Of a stretch of 64,000 nucleotides of DNA, positions 21,430 to 31,200 are shown piece after piece; position 1 is the first letter of the stretch; the number at the start of each line of letters is the position of its first letter. Source of the DNA: Arthrobacter liuii (GTDB lineage: Bacteria; Actinomycetota; Actinomycetes; Actinomycetales; Micrococcaceae); NCBI RefSeq assembly GCF_014639275.1, contig NZ_BMFW01000004.1:186001-250000 (forward strand). The letters run 5' to 3'. The position numbers and the translations under genes were made by a program. A model generated the notes under the pieces. It was not told the origin of the DNA and did no database searches. It worked only from the letters and a program-made list of their open reading frames with translations.

Positions 21430-22566
21430 GTGACTTATGAGATCGAGATCGGCCGTGGCAAGCGTGGGCGTCGTGCCTACTCCCTGGATGACATTGCAAT
21501 CGTCCCCAACCGTCGCACCCGCGACCCCAAGGACGTCTCCGTCTCCTGGCAGATCGACGCGTACAAGTTCGACATGCCCGTGATCGCTGCCCCGATGGAC
21601 TCGGCCATGTCGCCGCAGACCGCCATTGCGCTTGGCCGGCTGGGAGGCCTGGGCGTGCTTGACCTGGAAGGCCTGTGGACCCGCTACGAGGATCCGCAGC
21701 CCATCCTCGATGAGATCGCGGCATTGCAGGACGAGACCAACAGCCCCGCCGTCACCGGACGGATGCAGGAGCTGTACCTGGCGCCCATCCAGCCCGACCT
21801 CATCACGTCCCGCCTGGCTGAGATCCGCGAGGCTGGCGTCACGGTTGCCGGTTCCCTCACCCCCCAGCGCACCCAGGAACACTACAAGACGGTCCTTGCC
21901 GCCGGTGTGGACATCTTCGTCATCCGGGGCACGACCGTATCCGCCGAGCACGTCTCCAAGGACCATGAGCCGCTGAACCTCAAGCAGTTCATCTACGAAC
22001 TCGACGTCCCCGTCATCGTGGGCGGCGCGGCTGGCTACACTCCGGCGCTGCACCTCATGCGCACCGGTGCCGCGGGCGTGCTGGTGGGCTTCGGCGGCGG
22101 CGCAACCACCACCACGCGCCGCGCCCTTGGCATCCACTCGCCCATGGCCTCCGCCATTTCGGACGTCGCTGCCGCCCGCCGGGACTACATGGACGAGTCC
22201 GGGGGCCGTTACGTGCACGTGATTGCCGACGGCGGCATGGGCACTTCGGGTGACATCGTCAAGGCGATCGCCATGGGCGCCGACGCCGTCATGCTCGGCA
22301 GCGCCCTGGCCAGGGCAGAGGAGGCGCCGGGCAAGGGCTGGCACTGGGGCCAGGAAGCCCACCACACGGAGCTCCCGCGCGGTGACCGCGCCAACGTCGG
22401 CACGGTGGGGCCGCTGGAGGAGGTCCTCTTCGGACCGGGCCACCACACCAACGGCACGTCCAACCTTATTGGCGCCCTGCGGCGCTCCATGGCGACCACC
22501 GGCTATTCGGACCTGAAGGAATTCCAGCGGGTCGACGTCGTCGTGTCGCCTTACGCAGGAAACTGA
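21430..22566 (+). CDS. guaB3: GuaB3 family IMP dehydrogenase-related protein
   Basis: TIM-barrel protein of the IMPDH/GMP reductase superfamily, 378 residues, lacking the CBS domains. It starts MTYEIEIGRGKRGRRAYSL, and MPVIAAPMDSAMSP and HVIADGGMGTSGDIVKAI are conserved barrel elements. The catalytic loop, GPGSICTTR in GuaB, reads FGGGATTTTRRALG here: the nucleophilic Cys is replaced by Thr. That makes IMP dehydrogenase chemistry doubtful, yet the gene is retained beside guaB and guaA in actinobacteria. Its role is unresolved; GuaB regulation or another nucleotide reaction are options. Confidence 0.93.
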   Translation: MTYEIEIGRGKRGRRAYSLDDIAIVPNRRTRDPKDVSVSWQIDAYKFDMPVIAAPMDSAMSPQTAIALGRLGGLGVLDLEGLWTRYEDPQPILDEIAALQDETNSPAVTGRMQELYLAPIQPDLITSRLAEIREAGVTVAGSLTPQRTQEHYKTVLAAGVDIFVIRGTTVSAEHVSKDHEPLNLKQFIYELDVPVIVGGAAGYTPALHLMRTGAAGVLVGFGGGATTTTRRALGIHSPMASAISDVAAARRDYMDESGGRYVHVIADGGMGTSGDIVKAIAMGADAVMLGSALARAEEAPGKGWHWGQEAHHTELPRGDRANVGTVGPLEEVLFGPGHHTNGTSNLIGALRRSMATTGYSDLKEFQRVDVVVSPYAGN

Positions 22567-22670
22567 CGCGCCGGGCAGGGCGGGGTGGGCACCCTGCCGC
22601 CCTGCCCAAAGCACGCCACTAGCAAGTAGTGTGGGCTTACTACCGGCACACGAGGCACTGGAGGCGTTCA

Positions 22671-24410
22671 ATGAAGAGTGTTCCTGCAAATGGCGGGGCC
22701 CTTGGCCCGGAGGCCCGGGAAGCATCCATCCAGCGGCTGCGCGCCACCACGGAACCCGGCCAGGAACTGGACATCCTGATCGTGGGGGGCGGCATCGTTG
22801 GCGCGGGAGCGGCGCTGGATGCCGTCACCCGTGGGTTGAGCGTCGGCATCGTCGAGGCCAGCGACTGGGCTGCCGGCACGTCCTCCAGGTCGTCCAAACT
22901 GATCCACGGCGGCCTGCGCTACCTGGAAATGCTGGACTTCGCCCTGGTCAAGGAAGCCCTGCAGGAACGCGGGCTGCTGCTGTCCGAGCTCGCCCCGCAC
23001 CTGGCCAGGCCGGTGCCGTTCCTGTATCCGCTCACCAAGCCGTTCATCGAGCGGCCCTATGTGGGCGCCGGCATCGCACTGTACGACGCCATGTCCATCT
23101 CCAGCGGACATAGCCGCGGCGTGCCGTTCCACAAGCACCTGAGCAAGCGCGGCACCCTGCGCGCGGCCCCCAGCCTGAAAAACGACGCGTTCGTCGGGTC
23201 CATCCGGTACTACGACGGCCAGGTGGATGACGCGAAATATGTGGCAAACCTGGTCCGTACCGCTGCCCACTACGGCGCCCACGCCGTGAACCAGATGGCG
23301 GTGGTGGACTTCCTGCGCGAGGGGGAGCGGGTGGTCGGAGCCAAGGTGGAGAACCGCGAGGACGGGACGCAGTTCAGCATCCGCGCCAAGCAGGTCATCA
23401 ACGCGACCGGCGTATGGACCGACGAAACCCAAGCAATGGTGACCGACCGGGGCCAGTTGAAGGTCCGCGCCTCCAAGGGCATCCACCTGGTGGTTCCCCG
23501 CGACCGCTTCCAGTCAACCGTGGGGCTCATCCTGCGCACCGAGAAGTCGGTGCTGTTCGTCATCCCGTGGGGACGGCACTGGATCATCGGCACTACGGAC
23601 ACTGACTGGCACCTGGACAAGGCCCACCCCGCCGCTTCCAGCAAGGACATCGACTACGTCCTGGAACATGTCAACCAGGTGCTGAAGCGCCCACTGACCA
23701 GGGAGGACGTTGAAGGCGTCTATGCAGGCCTGCGGCCGCTGCTGGCCGGCGAAAACGACTCCACCGCCAAGCTCTCCCGCGAGCACGTGGTGGCGCACCC
23801 GGTTCCCGGCCTGGTGGTGGTGGCCGGCGGCAAGTGGACCACCTACCGCGTCATGGCGAAGGATGCTGTGGACGAGGCCACCCGCACCATGGACGAACGT
23901 GTCCCGCCCAGCTGCACAGAAACCATCCCGCTGCTGGGAGCCAGCGGCTTCCGTGCGGCGTGGAACCGCCGGAACCGCACCGCCGAGGAATCCGGGGTGC
24001 ACGTGGCGCGGATCGAGCACCTGCTCAACCGATACGGATCAATGACCCCCGAAGTCCTGGCCATCATCGCGCAGAACCCGGAGCTGGCCGAGCCCATCCC
24101 GGGGGCCGACGACTACCTGCAGGCCGAAGCCGTCTACGCCGCCACGCACGAAGGTGCCCGCCACGTGCAGGACGTCCTCACGCGGCGCACCCGGATTTCC
24201 ATCGAGGCCTGGGACCGCGGCGTGTCCGCCGCCCCCGTTGTCGCTAAACTGATGGGTGACGTCCTTGGCTGGAGTGACGCACAGCGTGAAAACGAGGTCC
24301 GCCACTACATCGCCCGCGTGGAAGCTGAACGCCTCAGCCAGCAACAGCCGGACGACGAATCCGCAGACGCCGCCCGCCTGGGCGCGGAAGACATCGTGCC
24401 CTTGCGCTGA
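22671..24410 (+). CDS. glpD: Aerobic glycerol-3-phosphate dehydrogenase
   Basis: FAD enzyme oxidising glycerol-3-phosphate to dihydroxyacetone phosphate and passing electrons to quinones. The N-terminal dinucleotide motif is LIVGGGIVGAGAALDA, followed by GTSSRSSKLIHGGLRYLE, the GlpD signature. WIIGTTDTDWH and VVAGGKWTTYRVMAKDAVD close the FAD domain, and a C-terminal helical DAO domain completes 579 residues. The start is ATG 22671, with GGAGG 7 nt upstream; codons further up in frame have no RBS. It is followed after 40 nt by an orphan PTS EIIA gene. Confidence 0.95.
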   Translation: MKSVPANGGALGPEAREASIQRLRATTEPGQELDILIVGGGIVGAGAALDAVTRGLSVGIVEASDWAAGTSSRSSKLIHGGLRYLEMLDFALVKEALQERGLLLSELAPHLARPVPFLYPLTKPFIERPYVGAGIALYDAMSISSGHSRGVPFHKHLSKRGTLRAAPSLKNDAFVGSIRYYDGQVDDAKYVANLVRTAAHYGAHAVNQMAVVDFLREGERVVGAKVENREDGTQFSIRAKQVINATGVWTDETQAMVTDRGQLKVRASKGIHLVVPRDRFQSTVGLILRTEKSVLFVIPWGRHWIIGTTDTDWHLDKAHPAASSKDIDYVLEHVNQVLKRPLTREDVEGVYAGLRPLLAGENDSTAKLSREHVVAHPVPGLVVVAGGKWTTYRVMAKDAVDEATRTMDERVPPSCTETIPLLGASGFRAAWNRRNRTAEESGVHVARIEHLLNRYGSMTPEVLAIIAQNPELAEPIPGADDYLQAEAVYAATHEGARHVQDVLTRRTRISIEAWDRGVSAAPVVAKLMGDVLGWSDAQRENEVRHYIARVEAERLSQQQPDDESADAARLGAEDIVPLR

Positions 24411-24450
24411 GGGGCCGTTCGCCCCGCACTGCTGACTGAAGGGATACGCC

Positions 24451-24939
24451 TTGGCGGAACCACTTGACCCGTACGACGCCCACCTCACCACTGCCGACAT
24501 GGTGATACTGGAGCTGGAGGCGAAGGACAAGACCGACGCCACCAACCAGCTGGCAGAACGGCTGCACGCTGCCGGGCGGATCTCGGATCTGGACGGGTTC
24601 CTGAAGAACGTCAACGCCCGGGAGCACCAACTGGCCACGGGGCTCCCGGGCGGTATCGGACTGCCGCACGCGCGCAGCGAATTCGTCTCCCAAACCTCCA
24701 TCGCCGTCGGGATCGCCAAATACGGCCACGCGCTGGACTTCGGGGCTGCGGACGGCCCCGCCACGGTCATACTGCTGATTGCCACCCCGGCCAGCTCCTT
24801 TTCGGACCACCTGGAAGTGCTGGCCACCCTGGCGCGCTCGCTCTCCAAGGAATCCTTCCGTGAATCCCTGCGGCGCGCCTACGACGCCGAAGTGATCGCC
24901 GAGCTCATCAACTCAAGCCTGGTGTTCTTCGACCACTAG
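24451..24939 (+). CDS. Stand-alone PTS EIIA domain (fructose/mannitol type)
   Basis: Single EIIA-2 domain of 162 residues. The active-site His is in GGIGLPHARSEFV (about residue 72). VNAREHQLATGLPGG just before it and VILLIATPASSFSDHLEVLATLARSL after it are typical. No EIIB or EIIC gene is nearby, so it is either an orphan partner of a distant permease or a regulatory phosphoprotein. TTG start with GAAGGGA upstream. Close spacing to glpD suggests co-transcription, and it may link glycerol use to PTS state. Confidence 0.87.
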   Translation: MAEPLDPYDAHLTTADMVILELEAKDKTDATNQLAERLHAAGRISDLDGFLKNVNAREHQLATGLPGGIGLPHARSEFVSQTSIAVGIAKYGHALDFGAADGPATVILLIATPASSFSDHLEVLATLARSLSKESFRESLRRAYDAEVIAELINSSLVFFDH

Positions 24940-25004
24940 GCAGGCCCGGTCCCGAGCCAGGGCCCGGCCGTCCTTGCGTTTAGTTGTTCTACAGAAGTAC
25001 GAAG

Positions 25005-25010
25005 TACGGT
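25005..25010 (+). promoter_or_regulatory. Candidate leaderless -10 box (TACGGT) for surf1
   Basis: TACGGT is 6 nt before the GTG at 25017, without a Shine-Dalgarno sequence. Confidence 0.5.
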
Positions 25011-25016
25011 TAAGAC

Positions 25017-25895
25017 GTGTGGAAAACAGCCCTTAAGCCCCGATGGATCGCAGGCTTTATCTTCGCGATCGCTCTGTCCGGGGTCTTCGTGCTGCTGAGC
25101 CAGTGGCAGTTCGGCCGCTCCACCCAACCCGAAGCGCCGGTCAATCCGGCCACCGAGCAGGTCCAGCCGCTCACAAGCACGCTCCAGCCGGGTGAGTTCT
25201 TCCACGGCAGTGTTGCAGACCAGATGGTCACCGCCGAGGGAACGTACAGTCCCGATAAGCAAGTGCTGGTTCCAGGCAGGCTCCACGACGGAAAGAGCGG
25301 CTACTGGGTAGTTTCGGCCTTTGCCGTCAACGGCGCCCCCGCCCTGAACGGAGCCGCCGCTTCGCCGCAGACCTGGATCCCGGTGGCACGCGGGTGGGTG
25401 GCGGAACCCGGGGACGCGGCAGCACCGCCGTCGGGCCTTGTTGAACTGACCGGGCGGCTGCTGCCGTCCGAAGCGCCGGTGGGAGGGAAAGCGCCCAAGC
25501 CGGGGGAGGCCTCGGCGGTTTCCGTGGCCGAACTCATCAACTACTGGGACGTGAGCAGCTACCCGGGCTTCGTGTCGGCGACCGCGGAAGTGGTGGGCGG
25601 CCAGGACGTCAGCGCCGCCGCCGTCCCGGGGAACCTCCTGCCGCTGGACATCGGTCCCCAGCCCCCGGCGCAGCACATTAACTGGCTCAACCTTTTCTAC
25701 TCCATCGAGTGGGTCGTCTTCGCCGGCTTCGCCCTCTTCATCTGGTGGCGCCTTGTCAAGGACGACTACCACCGGGACCTCGAGGAGGCCCTCGACGAGG
25801 CCCAGGATTCCGCCACCGCAGAACAACAGCCCGACCCCCAGCAGCCTGAACACCAGCAGCAGCCTGACCCACACCAGCAGAAGGTACAGCCATGA
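25017..25895 (+). CDS. SURF1 family cytochrome oxidase assembly protein
   Basis: Membrane protein that helps assemble cytochrome c oxidase (haem a insertion) in other bacteria. One helix lies at residues 10-29 (IAGFIFAIALSGVFVLLSQW) and another at about 222-242 (LFYSIEWVVFAGFALFIWW), flanking an extracytoplasmic domain, the standard SURF1 topology. WQFGRS after the first helix and WIPVARGWV in the middle are conserved. The tail is unusually rich in Gln, Pro and His (QQPDPQQPEHQQQPDPHQQ), low complexity. It overlaps the DUF3817 gene by 4 nt. Confidence 0.9.
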   Translation: MWKTALKPRWIAGFIFAIALSGVFVLLSQWQFGRSTQPEAPVNPATEQVQPLTSTLQPGEFFHGSVADQMVTAEGTYSPDKQVLVPGRLHDGKSGYWVVSAFAVNGAPALNGAAASPQTWIPVARGWVAEPGDAAAPPSGLVELTGRLLPSEAPVGGKAPKPGEASAVSVAELINYWDVSSYPGFVSATAEVVGGQDVSAAAVPGNLLPLDIGPQPPAQHINWLNLFYSIEWVVFAGFALFIWWRLVKDDYHRDLEEALDEAQDSATAEQQPDPQQPEHQQQPDPHQQKVQP

Positions 25896-26401
25896 TTGAT
25901 CCGAAACCGGCCACCCCCTCGTCGCAGGCATCCGGCGCCAAGACTTCCGGGAAAAAGCGCCGCTTCGGCGGTACCGAGGCCCAGATCCGGTCGGCCCTGA
26001 AGTTCTACAAGGTCATGGCCTACCTCACGGGTTCCATGCTGCTCTTGCTCTGTGCCGAGCTGGTGGCCCGGTATGGCTTCGGGCAGTACTTGTTCGCCGG
26101 CGGCACCAACGCGGCCACCGGTCAGCCGTTCGGCTTCGGATTCTCCGACGCAGAGCCGGCGGGGGTGCTTAACGGCGTGAACGTCTCGGTCACAGTGCTG
26201 ATCGTGCACGGCTGGATGTACGTGGTCTACCTGATCTCAAACTTCCGGCTCTGGTCCCTGATGCGCTGGCCGTTCCTGAAGCTGGTCCTGCTGGCACTTG
26301 GCGGCGTTGTGCCGTTCCTGTCCTTCATCGTCGAGAAGAAGTTCCACGCCGAGGTGGAGGCCGAGCTGGCCGCCAATCCGCAGGCCCCACAGCGCTACTG
26401 A
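25892..26401 (+). CDS. DUF3817 integral membrane protein
   Basis: 169 residues with three or more hydrophobic helices. KFYKVMAYLTGSMLLLLCAE near the start, VHGWMYVVYLISNFRLW in the middle and PFLSFIVEKKFHAEVEAE at the end are characteristic of DUF3817. Function unknown. It starts on the ATGA overlap with surf1, so the two proteins are probably made together, perhaps for respiratory enzyme assembly; that link is inference from the overlap only. Confidence 0.88.
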   Translation: MIDPKPATPSSQASGAKTSGKKRRFGGTEAQIRSALKFYKVMAYLTGSMLLLLCAELVARYGFGQYLFAGGTNAATGQPFGFGFSDAEPAGVLNGVNVSVTVLIVHGWMYVVYLISNFRLWSLMRWPFLKLVLLALGGVVPFLSFIVEKKFHAEVEAELAANPQAPQRY

Positions 26402-26496
26402 ACAGGTTGCGGGGTACAGACGTCTCCGGGCGTTCTGCAGGCGTCTGCTGCGTCACAGCGCGGCTTCCCAAGGTGCGCCGGTGCAAGGGCGCAAAG

Positions 26497-26502
26497 TAGG
26501 CT
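26497..26502 (+). promoter_or_regulatory. Candidate leaderless -10 box (TAGGCT) for guaA
   Basis: TAGGCT is 6 nt before the GTG at 26509, without a Shine-Dalgarno sequence. Confidence 0.6.
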
Positions 26503-26508
26503 GTTACG

Positions 26509-28098
26509 GTGACTACTCCCACTGCATCCCAGACTTCCCAGAAGCCGGTGCTGGTTGTTGATTACGGTGCCCAGTACGCGCAGCTGATTGCCCGCCGCGT
26601 CAGGGAAGCGAATGTGTATTCGGAAGTGGTTCCGCATACTTACTCCACCGAGCAACTCCTGGCCAAGAATCCCGCCGCCATCATCCTGTCCGGCGGACCT
26701 TCCAGCGTTTATGCCGACGGCGCCCCGAGCGTGGGTGCCGACCTTTTCGAAGCCGGTGTCCCCGTCTTTGGCATCTGCTACGGCTTCCAGGCCATGGCCA
26801 ACGCCCTTGGCGGCAAAGTGGACAAGACCGGATTGCGGGAGTACGGATCCACGGAAACCACCATCCTTGGAGACGGCCGCTCGGTGCTTGAAGGCATGCC
26901 CCAGCACCAGAAGACGTGGATGAGCCACGGCGACTCCGTGCACCAGGCGCCTGCAGGGTTCGATGTCCTCGCGACGACGGCCGGCGCCGAAGTAGCAGCC
27001 TTCGCCAACGAGGAGAAGGGCCTTTTCGGCGTGCAGTGGCACCCGGAGGTCAAGCACTCCGAGTACGGCCAGCAGGTGCTGGAAAACTTCCTCTTCAAGG
27101 GCGCCAAGCTGGAGCCCAACTGGACCACCGGCAACATCCTGGAAGAGCAGGTGGAGCGCATCCGCCAGCAGGTTGGGGACGCCCGGGTCATCTGCGGCCT
27201 CTCCGGCGGCGTCGACTCCGCAGTGGCGGCAGCCCTTGTCCAGCGCGCAGTGGGCGACCAGCTCACCTGTGTGTTCGTGGACCATGGACTGCTGCGCGAA
27301 GGCGAAGCGGAGCAGGTGGAGCGCGACTTCGTGGCTGCCACCGGCGTGAAGCTGTACGTGGCCAATGAACAGGAACGCTTCCTCTCGGCGCTGGCCGGTG
27401 TCAGCGACCCGGAGACCAAGCGCAAGATCATCGGCCGCGAGTTCATCCGTGCCTTTGAAGAAGCCGAACTGGCCATCATCGCCGAGGCCGCCGCCCACGG
27501 CGAGAAGATCAAGTTCCTGGTCCAGGGCACCCTGTACCCGGACGTCGTCGAATCCGGTGGCGGCGAAGGTGCCGCAAACATCAAGAGCCACCACAACGTG
27601 GGCGGCCTCCCGGAGGACCTGCAGTTCGAGCTCGTTGAGCCGCTGCGCGCCCTGTTCAAGGACGAGGTCCGTGCCGTGGGCGCCCAGCTGGGACTGCCGC
27701 AGGAGATCGTTGGCCGCCAGCCGTTCCCCGGCCCCGGCCTGGGCATCCGGATCGTCGGCGACGTCACCAAGGAACGGCTGGACCTGCTGCGCAAAGCGGA
27801 CGCCATCGCGCGCGCCGAGCTCACCGCTGCCGGCCTGGACAACGAGGTATGGCAGATGCCCGTGGTCCTGCTCGCGGACGTCCGCAGCGTTGGTGTCATG
27901 GGTGACGGCCGCACGTACGGCCACCCCATCGTGCTCCGTCCCGTTTCCTCCGAGGACGCCATGACGGCCGACTGGTCGCGCCTGCCCTACGATCTCCTGG
28001 CCAGGATTTCCAGCAGGATCACCAATGAGGTGGAAGGCGTCAACCGGGTGGTGCTGGACGTCACCAGCAAGCCGCCGGGAACCATCGAATGGGAATAG
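26509..28098 (+). CDS. guaA: GMP synthase (glutamine-hydrolysing)
   Basis: Aminates XMP to GMP. The N-terminal class I glutamine amidotransferase has the nucleophile in [11 protein letters not shown] (Cys about residue 88) and its His/Glu in [12 protein letters not shown]. The ATP pyrophosphatase domain follows, with the P-loop [12 protein letters not shown] (about residue 232), and the C-terminal dimerisation domain ends [11 protein letters not shown], the universal GuaA terminus. 529 residues, complete. It completes the guaB-guaB3-guaA set of the window and ends at a strong hairpin. Confidence 0.97.
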   Translation: MTTPTASQTSQKPVLVVDYGAQYAQLIARRVREANVYSEVVPHTYSTEQLLAKNPAAIILSGGPSSVYADGAPSVGADLFEAGVPVFGICYGFQAMANALGGKVDKTGLREYGSTETTILGDGRSVLEGMPQHQKTWMSHGDSVHQAPAGFDVLATTAGAEVAAFANEEKGLFGVQWHPEVKHSEYGQQVLENFLFKGAKLEPNWTTGNILEEQVERIRQQVGDARVICGLSGGVDSAVAAALVQRAVGDQLTCVFVDHGLLREGEAEQVERDFVAATGVKLYVANEQERFLSALAGVSDPETKRKIIGREFIRAFEEAELAIIAEAAAHGEKIKFLVQGTLYPDVVESGGGEGAANIKSHHNVGGLPEDLQFELVEPLRALFKDEVRAVGAQLGLPQEIVGRQPFPGPGLGIRIVGDVTKERLDLLRKADAIARAELTAAGLDNEVWQMPVVLLADVRSVGVMGDGRTYGHPIVLRPVSSEDAMTADWSRLPYDLLARISSRITNEVEGVNRVVLDVTSKPPGTIEWE

Positions 28099-28105
28099 CA
28101 TCCTA

Positions 28106-28144
28106 AGTGGCCGGCCTCCGCCAGCGGGGGCCGGCCACTGCTTT
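28106..28144 (+). terminator. Terminator after guaA
   Basis: AGTGGCCGGCC (28106-28116) pairs perfectly with GGCCGGCCACT (28129-28139), followed by GCTTTT. It lies 8 nt after the guaA stop. Confidence 0.85.
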
Positions 28145-28214
28145 TCCCGGTTCAATCCTCCGCAATTTCCGGTGCTCCAGTGTTGCGGTCGCTCAAGTCC
28201 GGCACCTAAGCGGC

Positions 28215-28220
28215 TACTCT
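28215..28220 (+). promoter_or_regulatory. Candidate leaderless -10 box (TACTCT)
   Basis: TACTCT is 7 nt before the ATG at 28228, which supports that start for the large helicase-like gene. Confidence 0.45.
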
Positions 28221-28227
28221 CGAATCT

Positions 28228-31200
28228 ATGCCGGTATGGTCCAGGGCGTCACGTGCAAACGCAGAAAAGAAGGCAGAAGTGTCAGTTGGTCAAGGCCACC
28301 CGGAAGGCTCGGAGGAGCTTCGCAAATGGCTGTCCGGGCTTAAACCCGTCACCGGCGCGGACACAATGCTGCGCTTCACCAAAACACCTGAGGGGTCCAT
28401 CGACCTCACCTCGGCACACCCGTCCGGGCTGGCCCAGCTCATGGCCGGGCGCCGCACACGCCTGTCCACGCTGATCCGGGACCGGCAGCAGTATGTGGTC
28501 GCCGCACGGGCTTCACGCAACATCCGGTCCAAGATCTTTGAACTCGCCAACGACCGCGGCATCGATGCCGGATACCTCTCCGCGGGCACTGTGGTGTGGA
28601 CCTCCGCCGTAGGGGGCAAGCCCCAGCGCGTATCTGCCCCGGTCATGCTGACCGCCATCTCCCTCACGGTGCGGCCGGGGGAGGACGACTTCGAACTGCA
28701 GCTCACCGAACAGGCACACATCAACCCAGCCCTGGTGCGGCACCTGAAGAACATCCACGGGATCGTGTTCGACGTCAACGCCGTGACCCGCCTGGCCTAC
28801 AGCACCGCCCGGTTCGACCCCCAGCCCGTCCTTGACCGGCTGGCCACCCTGATCCGGCCCATCCACGGCGCCGAAACCCAGCACAACCTCCTCGTATCGA
28901 CCTTCGCCGACCTTTCCGGCAACCTTGACGATCCCTGGATCAACGACTCTCACCCCATTGTCTCCTCGCTGGCAACCGCCGCCGGCGGGGAAGTGGTGGA
29001 CGTCGACGGGCCCGACCCCTCCCGCTTCCCGCACCTGGACAACAGGCACCCCCAGGAGGAGCTGCTGCTGCTGGACGCGGACACGGACCAGCAGTACGTC
29101 ATTGATGCTGCCCGGGCGGGAGATTCCCTGGTGGTCAGCAGCCCGCCTGGCACGGGCCAGACCCAGACCGCCATCAACACCATCGGCGCCCTGGTGGACG
29201 CCGGGAAGACCGTTTTGGTGGTGGGCGACCGCCGCGCCAGCCTGAACGAGGTTTCCGGACAGCTGGAATCGCTGGGCCTGGATTCCATCTTGTTCCAGCT
29301 CACCGGGAACGTCACCGCCCAGCAGCTGAAGGGCCAGCTTGTCCGGGCAATCGTCCGCAACGAAAAGTCGCTGGAACCGCAGCTCGGGAACCTCCACGCC
29401 ACGCTGACCGAACACCGGCACGCGCTGATGGACCACGTGGCGTCGCTTCACAACGTCCGCGACCGGTGGGGTTGCTCGCCCTACCAGGCCATGCAGTCCC
29501 TGGCCGAACTCACCTCCATCCACCCCGCCCCGGCTACCACCGTCAGGCTCAAACGAAGCGTCCTGGACAGCATCCGGGACCGTGAAGAACTGGCAGGCAG
29601 GCTCCGTCGTGCCGCAGAACTGGGCAGCTTCAGCAAGGCTGCCACCACCAGCCCCTGGCACGGAGCCAGGCTGCTGACCCGGAAGGAAACCGAGGAAGCC
29701 CAGGACCTGGTACGCTCCGTGGCCAAGAGCCTCCCCCTCCTGCGCGACCGCATGGACGCCGTTGCGGAGCACGCTGAGATCCGCTTGGGCGCATCGTTCG
29801 CCGAATGGGGCGAGCAGCTGGAACTGCTGGTTGCCGTCCGAGGCAGCCTGGACAAGTTCACGCCGGATATTTTCGACCGGCCCGTCACGGACCTGATCTC
29901 CGCTACGGCGCCGTCCGCGTGGCGGCGTGAGCGCGGCATCGAGATGGCGTCCATGCAGCGCTCCAGGCTGCGCCGGGTGGCCAAGGAATACGTTCGCCCG
30001 GGTGTACACATCGCGGACCTGCACTCATCCCTGGTGCTGGTCCAGGAACAGCGGGCCCTCTGGGCCGGCTACGCCACCACGCAGCGGCACCCCGCCGTCC
30101 CCTCCGGCCTGGCGGAAATGAACGCCATGTACCGGTCCCTGGACCAGGAGCTGGCACAGCTGGGGCAGGCACTGCGCCACACGGAGGACGGCGGCTCCCT
30201 GTCCACCGTTCCCTACGCGCAACTGATGGATCGCCTGGAACGCCTGGTGGCAGACACCGATACGCTCAAGACCCTGCCCGAACGCACGCTCCTCATCGAG
30301 AACATGCGTGAACACGGCCTGGGCGAACTCCTTGCCGACCTCGCCGAGCGGGAAGTGCCGGAAGGGTCCGTTGCGGCCGAGCTTGAACTGGCCTGGTGGC
30401 AGTCCGCACTCGAGGCAATGATCAGTGGCGACGACTACCTGGCCATGTCCGACGGCGACGCACTGCGCCAGCTCGAAGCGGAGTACCGGCTGGCGGACAA
30501 CGCGCACGTCGCCAGCGGTGCCGCCCGCCTGCGGTGGGACTTGGCTGAGCGGTGGCGCGCGGCCATCGCTGCGCAGCCGCGCCAGGCCGGCCTCCTGCGG
30601 AGCCTGCTGAAGGACGGCCGGGTCTCCCTCCCGGCCCTGAGTGCACAGGCTCCGGACCTGATCGGCACATTGGTTCCGGTTTGGTCGGTCAGCCCATATC
30701 TGATGACGGGCCTGCTTCCGGCTGAGCAGCACTTTGACGCCGTCGTGATTCTTGATTCCGAGGCCACCTCGCTGCAGGCTGTCCTGCCGTCGATTGCCCG
30801 TGCGCGGCAGGTCATTGCCTTCGGAGACTCGCGCATCGCCACACCGCGGACGTTCACCGTGGGAGTGGAGCGCCTCGCACCAGGAGAGTCGGCCCACCAT
30901 CGCGTGGAGAGCGCCTTTACTGCGCTCTCTGCAGTGCTCCCGGTATGGCGGCTCAACGTGGTGTACCGCGCCGTGGACGAGGACTTGGTCCTTCAGCTGA
31001 GCAAGAACTTTTACGACGGCGGCCTCCGCCGGCTGCCGGAAGGCCAGGCGGCCACGGGGCTGGACCGGTCCCTGCTGGTGGAATACCTGCCTGACGGTAC
31101 CGGCCTTCCCAGTGCCGACCACGAAGGTGTCGAGTCCGTCGTCGCCGAGGTCAACCGGGTGGTGGAGCTGGTGTTCCAACATGCCCGCATGCGCCCGCGG

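Noticed and set aside
24940..25016. A full -35/-10 promoter for surf1
   Set aside because: TTGCGT is present but its distance to TACGGT does not match 16-18 nt; only the -10 box was kept.
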